Source: Sphingobacterium sp. UBA1575 (GTDB lineage: Bacteria > Bacteroidota > Bacteroidia > Sphingobacteriales > Sphingobacteriaceae). From it: DNA of 9,570 nucleotides. Within the stretch, counting starts at the first letter, position 1. Each line of letters begins with the position of its first letter. The translations under genes and the position numbers were made by a program. Shown here piece after piece: positions 5,704 to 9,570 of this stretch. The stretch is from contig DCOH01000021.1 in assembly GCA_002322865.1 (NCBI GenBank), forward strand, positions 135,523-145,092. Direction: 5' to 3'. The notes beneath the pieces are model-generated. The model was not told where the DNA came from. It was given only the letters and a program-made list of their open reading frames with translations, and ran no database searches.

Positions 5704-7485
5704 TTACACAATGAGCGGTTTAAGCTGATTTTCATAATTGGCCAATTGCTCCTGAAAAGCTGCCTTAGACTCTCCAAAAACCTGGCTCACCCGATCCTGT
5801 AAGGATCTGTAATAGGCAATGCCTTCGACCAATTGATTTTGAAATTTATAGATATACTTTTTCTTTTTGACATCCAGATCCGACAGGTTTTCCTGTATGT
5901 AGTTGCTTAGGTGGTTGACGTATAATTCCAGTTCATTAATGAACATGGACGGTCTTTTAACCCCTTGCAGAACATTGATTCTGCCATAGATATGATCTAC
6001 CATTTCCTGAAGGGAATAGATCTTGTTGAAATATGCCGTATTAGGACCTGGGCAGATGGCCACCGCCGATCTTTCCCTTGGTTTGAGAATCTGGTACTTC
6101 AGGTAGGCTGGTGTGGCCAGTCCTTCACAAAGACATTGTTTCTCTACGATCTTCTGATAGGCTTTTTCGTATTCCTGGGCATTCAAGTTCGCCTGATCCA
6201 AATCCTTGATCTTGTTCACCTGGTATACCCGGCTAGCGGTACATTGAGGTTCATTGGCATAGGTGCTATCCGAGACCAAATATTTCTTGGTGCAAGGAAA
6301 TCCCGGGCGACCTTTGGCAATTCGGGATAAACGCGATTGTTCGGCCGTACTTTTCCGGAAATTATTGAAAGGAACACCCAGTGGAGAGGCATTGCTGATG
6401 TAAAAATCGTCCGGAACGGCATTCGCTAAGTTGTTCAGGGTTTCCTCATCTACGGTGGTTGCTTCGGGTACCAATAGAAAGGGAGAACCCCATCCTACGG
6501 CATCAAAACCATAATAGTCTAAAAGAAATTGATGTTCCTGGGTAGTTCCCACGCCACCCTGAACGGTAAGCCGAATCCCAGGAACATGTTCAATTTCTCG
6601 ACCTATTTCCGTTAATGCTGCCTTGTACAGCGGAAAAATCTCTTCCGACAGGGCAGCTTTATTTATTTTGAATTCTTCAAGAATCGGCCCTAATAAGAAA
6701 CCATCGGTGGTAAACGCATGACCTCCGCAATTAAGGCCCGATTCTATCCGGTATTCGGAAATCCAAATACCTCGTTTTGCTAAATATTTCGCTTGGATCA
6801 GTGCTGACCGGTAATCAGACACTTTTAAGGTTATTTTTTTGTTGAATTCGCCCTGCTCGTCTGGGAAGAATTGGGGGAATTCCTGGAGTTGACCATATGA
6901 TCGCGGGTTCATTCCGGCCGATAGCACCACGGAAGATCGTAAGGTGCTGTTGGCAAATCCTCGAACGGCTGCTGTGGCATCGGAATAATATTCCGAAAGC
7001 ATCTCGCCATCTTTGGAATAATTGATCTTATCCACCTTGGACATAATATTGACATCAATATCGCCCGGGATCATGGCCTCGCAGATCGCTATTTTTAATC
7101 TTTCCTTTTCGCTTGAAGAATTGGTTTCCCGCCATTGCTGAAAAAGCTTTCTCGAAGGATGTTGTTCCGGTAGCAGTGAAAAATATTTGATGGCGGTTTC
7201 ATCCTGCAACCAATCACAGTTTTTTAAGTGTACAAGTTGCTTGTCCACCAATACCTGGATCATATCCAAGTAGGCGGTTATTCTTCTTGCCCGAGCATCT
7301 TCCATATGTTCCTCGATGGCCTCGTATTCCAGCTGGTTTTCCTTCGAATAGTACGCGCGAAGTCGCTCCAGTAATTCATCATCTACAATGGATACCACGG
7401 ATGAAATACCAAATTGGGCGACCTTAATGGCCGTATCTACGGAAAAAGCTAAACCTAAAACAGGGATATGGAATGAATGCGTCAT
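5704..7485 (-). CDS. Nitronate monooxygenase-like TIM-barrel protein with cysteine-rich C-terminal region, function unknown
   Basis: I do not recognise this 593-residue protein by name, but its motifs resemble nitronate monooxygenase/FabK-type FMN barrels. The opening IPVLGLAFSVDTAIKVAQFGISSV looks like the first barrel strand and helix. GLNCGGHAF (250-258) resembles the AGGH motif that holds the catalytic histidine in nitronate monooxygenases (here H256). QGGVGT (309-314) resembles a phosphate-binding loop, and DAVGWGSPFLLVPEA (328-342) the last strand. A helical insertion of about 130 residues (40-170) follows the first barrel unit. After residue 390 come cysteines C398, C415, C451, C453 and C478 (GFPCTKK, QCTAS, QCLCEGL, AICPGPN), which could bind a metal or an Fe-S cluster. 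The C-terminal 90 residues look helical and charged. It has no signal peptide or membrane segment, so it is probably cytoplasmic. It follows parE by 79 bases and converges on the methyltransferase gene. Barrel assignment is moderate; substrate and cofactor are inferred. Confidence 0.7.
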   Translation of the reverse strand: MTHSFHIPVLGLAFSVDTAIKVAQFGISSVVSIVDDELLERLRAYYSKENQLEYEAIEEHMEDARARRITAYLDMIQVLVDKQLVHLKNCDWLQDETAIKYFSLLPEQHPSRKLFQQWRETNSSSEKERLKIAICEAMIPGDIDVNIMSKVDKINYSKDGEMLSEYYSDATAAVRGFANSTLRSSVVLSAGMNPRSYGQLQEFPQFFPDEQGEFNKKITLKVSDYRSALIQAKYLAKRGIWISEYRIESGLNCGGHAFTTDGFLLGPILEEFKINKAALSEEIFPLYKAALTEIGREIEHVPGIRLTVQGGVGTTQEHQFLLDYYGFDAVGWGSPFLLVPEATTVDEETLNNLANAVPDDFYISNASPLGVPFNNFRKSTAEQSRLSRIAKGRPGFPCTKKYLVSDSTYANEPQCTASRVYQVNKIKDLDQANLNAQEYEKAYQKIVEKQCLCEGLATPAYLKYQILKPRERSAVAICPGPNTAYFNKIYSLQEMVDHIYGRINVLQGVKRPSMFINELELYVNHLSNYIQENLSDLDVKKKKYIYKFQNQLVEGIAYYRSLQDRVSQVFGESKAAFQEQLANYENQLKPLIV

Positions 7486-7564
7486 GTAATTTTAAACTGA
7501 CGCAAATAGCAAAGAAATCCTGGATTAAAAAGTAATGATAATTAGGAAGGAAAAGTGATCTTCA

Positions 7565-9421
7565 TCACACAACCGCTTCCTTGGTCATTTCTTCTTCGGT
7601 ATCCAATTCCACACGCAGGTTATTGACGATATGATGCTGCCTATCCGGTGTGTTCTTGCCCATGTAATACTCCAACAACTGGCTCAATCTGTTGTCCTTT
7701 GATAGGATAACCGGTTCCAAACGCATATCGCCACCTATGAACAGTCCGAATTCACTTGGCGAGATTTCACCCAGCCCTTTGAATCGGGTAATTTCTGGCT
7801 TTGCACCTAATTTATTGATGGCCCGGATTCTTTCTTCGTCGGAATAACAATAAATGGTTTCTTTCTTGTTCCTAACCCGGAATAATGGGGTTTGTAAAAT
7901 AGACACATGTCCGGCTTTTACCAGATCGGGGAAGAACTGAAGGAAGAAGGTCATAATGAGCAATCGGATGTGCATACCATCCACATCGGCATCTGTTGCA
8001 ATCACGATGTTGTTATAACGTAGGCCTTCAATACCATCTTCGATGTTCAAGGCATGTTGAAGGAGGTTGAATTCCTCATTTTCATACACGATCTTTTTGG
8101 TCAATCCGAAGGAGTTCAAAGGTTTACCTTTCAGACTGAATACAGCTTGGGTTTGAACATCCCTGGATTTGGTGATGGATCCACTCGCTGAGTCACCCTC
8201 GGTGATGAATAGGGTAGTCTCTAAATTACGCTCGTGCTTATCGCTGAAATGAATTTTACAGTCTCTTAATTTACGATTATGTAGAGAGGCTTTTTTTGCC
8301 CTTTCGTTGGCCAGTTTCTTGATCCCCGCAATATCCTTGCGTTCTCTTTCTGATTGAAGGATACGCTTTTGCAGGGCTTCGGCGGTTGCAGGGTTCTTGT
8401 GCAAGTAATCATCCAAAGCCTTCTTCACAAAATCGTTGATGAAGGTACGAACGGTTGGTCCATCTGGGCCTACACTCTGGGATCCTAATTTTGTTTTTGT
8501 TTGGGATTCGAATACCGGCTCCTGCACTTTGATGGCAATGGCCCCAATGATGGATGAACGGATGTCGGAAGCATCAAACTCTTTCTTGTAAAATTCACGG
8601 ATGGTTTTTACCACCGCTTCGCGATAGGCCGCCTGATGGGTACCACCTTGGGTGGTGTGTTGTCCATTCACGAAGGAATAATACTCTTCTCCATAACCTT
8701 GGCCATGGGTCATCGCTATTTCGATATCTTCTCCTTTAAGGTGGATGATCGGATAGCGCATGCTTTCCGTGTCGACATTTCTTTCCAACAAATCCTTTAA
8801 TCCATTCTCGGAAATGAACTTCTGGCCATTGAAATTGATGGTAAGCCCAGAATTTAGAAAAACATAATTCCAGATCATGTTCTCCACAAATTCGGAGCGG
8901 TATTTATAGTTTCTGAAAATGGAATCGTCTGGGTAGAAGGTGACGGATGTTCCATTTCGTTGGGTAGTGTCTTTTTGCTCATCGGCCAACAGCTCGCCTT
9001 TGCTGAATTGGGCAATACGAGTAACCCCTTGGCGGTATGATTGTACCGTGAATTGATTGGACAGGGCATTGACAGCTTTAGTACCCACCCCGTTTAATCC
9101 AACGGATTTTTGGAAGGCCTTACTGTCGTATTTACCTCCGGTATTTATTTTTGATACCACATCAACCACAGATCCGATAGGAATTCCGCGCCCGTAATCT
9201 CGAACAGTTACCCGGTTCTCATTGACGGTGATATCGATGGTTTTTCCAGCACCCATAACAAATTCATCGATGGAATTGTCTACCACTTCCTTTAAAAGGA
9301 CATAGATCCCATCATCATAGGCAGAACCATCACCCAATTTTCCAATATACATACCCGGTCTTAGGCGGATATGTTCTTTCCAATCGAGCGAACGTATACT
9401 ATCTTCGTTATATGCTGTCAT
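7565..9421 (-). CDS. parE: DNA topoisomerase IV subunit B (ParE)
   Basis: ParE is the ATPase subunit of topoisomerase IV, which with ParC decatenates and relaxes chromosomes. The 618-residue protein shows the GHKL ATPase motifs KEVVDNSIDE (44-53, catalytic E45 and N49), DYGRGIP (75-81) and GLNGVGTKAVNALS (108-121), with QTK-loop lysine K309 in SQTKTKLGS. The TOPRIM domain has EGDSASGS (408-415) and DADVDGMHIR (477-486), giving Mg-binding E408, D477 and D479. RFKGLGEISPSEF (546-558) is the usual C-terminal motif. The length, without the extra insert of long GyrB proteins, and the EGDSASGS variant favour ParE over GyrB. The ATG at 9421 precedes the typical EDSIRSLDWKEHIRLRPGMYIG opening. ParC is not in the window; the next gene on the strand is the oxidoreductase-like one. 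A -7 box lies about 58 bases upstream. Confidence 0.95.
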   Translation of the reverse strand: MTAYNEDSIRSLDWKEHIRLRPGMYIGKLGDGSAYDDGIYVLLKEVVDNSIDEFVMGAGKTIDITVNENRVTVRDYGRGIPIGSVVDVVSKINTGGKYDSKAFQKSVGLNGVGTKAVNALSNQFTVQSYRQGVTRIAQFSKGELLADEQKDTTQRNGTSVTFYPDDSIFRNYKYRSEFVENMIWNYVFLNSGLTINFNGQKFISENGLKDLLERNVDTESMRYPIIHLKGEDIEIAMTHGQGYGEEYYSFVNGQHTTQGGTHQAAYREAVVKTIREFYKKEFDASDIRSSIIGAIAIKVQEPVFESQTKTKLGSQSVGPDGPTVRTFINDFVKKALDDYLHKNPATAEALQKRILQSERERKDIAGIKKLANERAKKASLHNRKLRDCKIHFSDKHERNLETTLFITEGDSASGSITKSRDVQTQAVFSLKGKPLNSFGLTKKIVYENEEFNLLQHALNIEDGIEGLRYNNIVIATDADVDGMHIRLLIMTFFLQFFPDLVKAGHVSILQTPLFRVRNKKETIYCYSDEERIRAINKLGAKPEITRFKGLGEISPSEFGLFIGGDMRLEPVILSKDNRLSQLLEYYMGKNTPDRQHHIVNNLRVELDTEEEMTKEAVV

Positions 9422-9479
9422 TTGTTGTGTTGTTTTGAGTTTGCTGGAATATTCTTCTTGGTTGATTTATGAACCTTCG

Positions 9480-9487
9480 CAAAAATA
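9480..9487 (-). promoter_or_regulatory. Candidate -7 promoter box for parE
   Basis: On the minus strand the bases read TATTTTTG followed by CG, a perfect TAnnTTTG match, 58 bases before the parE ATG. That distance is typical for a 5' leader. No TTG -33 motif is evident about 20 bases upstream. The rest of the 9422-9551 leader and upstream region shows only AT-rich sequence. Confidence 0.5.
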
Positions 9488-9551
9488 TAAAATTTTTTGG
9501 GTCATTTTGGTATGGTTGATGAAGTGGTAGAACCTCATTCATAAAAAAAAC

Positions 9552-9570
9552 CGTCATTGCGAGGAGGCAC
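9552..9570 (+). repeat. Dispersed intergenic repeat element, forward orientation, cut by the window end
   Basis: CGTCATTGCGAGGAGGCAC at the window end shares its first 14 bases exactly with the reverse complement of 12-25. It lies upstream of parE and belongs to the same repeat family as the element at the window start, in the opposite orientation. The remainder of the element is outside the window. Confidence 0.75.

Noticed and set aside
5965..6330. Plus-strand open frame of 121 residues inside the oxidoreductase-like gene
   Set aside because: It lies opposite the conserved cysteine-rich part of the minus-strand gene, with no promoter or family resemblance.
7503..7526. Promoter for the oxidoreductase-like gene at the minus-strand TTTCTTTGC or CTATTTGC sequences
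   Set aside because: Neither fully matches TAnnTTTG and no TTG -33 element is visible, so I do not list it.
7555..7568. Small hairpin GTGAT/ATCAC overlapping the parE stop codon as a terminator
   Set aside because: The stem is only 5 bp with a 4-base loop and a short T run on the minus strand, too weak to call. parE and the downstream gene may be co-transcribed.
8554..8739. Plus-strand open frame inside parE
   Set aside because: It is antisense to conserved ParE sequence and has no independent coding evidence.
7565..9421. GyrB rather than ParE
   Set aside because: The 618-residue length, the EGDSASGS TOPRIM motif and the N-terminal opening fit Bacteroidota ParE better than GyrB.

Overview
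The window looks like chromosomal DNA from a member of the Bacteroidota, most likely the Sphingobacterium/Pedobacter group. The clues are an IspG with a large central insertion, a ParE with the EGDSASGS TOPRIM motif, intergenic matches to the Bacteroidota -7 promoter box (TAnnTTTG), and almost no Shine-Dalgarno sequences. The genus is inference; the phylum is fairly secure. The genes are mostly housekeeping or conserved. I see no phage, integrase, transposase, CRISPR array, tRNA or rRNA, and no gene-free stretch longer than about 160 bases.

Layout. Bases 1-53 hold a dispersed-repeat element in reverse orientation. On the minus strand follow ispG (isoprenoid precursor synthesis, MEP pathway) and, 28 bases upstream of it, a three-helix membrane protein with a LiaF/toast-rack-like repetitive beta domain. 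A 157-base divergent intergenic region (2992-3148) separates these from a plus-strand cluster: an MlaE-type permease, its MlaF-type ATPase, and a class I SAM-dependent methyltransferase of the RlmI-like family. A strong bidirectional terminator (5650-5686) closes that cluster. It also serves the convergent minus-strand gene, a 593-residue protein that resembles a nitronate monooxygenase-type TIM barrel but carries a cysteine-rich C-terminal region; it is the least understood gene here. Its upstream minus-strand neighbour is parE (topoisomerase IV subunit B). The last 19 bases begin a second copy of the dispersed repeat, in the opposite orientation to the first.

How the parts work together. 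MlaE and MlaF would form the inner-membrane core of a lipid transporter, but the MCE (MlaD-type) substrate-binding partner is not in the window. The LiaF-like protein may be envelope related, and IspG feeds undecaprenyl and quinone synthesis, but a functional link between these genes is only inferred. ParE would need ParC encoded elsewhere. No clear novel multi-gene system is visible. The points most worth following are the cysteine-rich flavoprotein-like enzyme, the near-leaderless arrangement at ispG, the missing ATG of the methyltransferase together with an open frame running back into mlaF, and the inverted repeat pair at the window ends.
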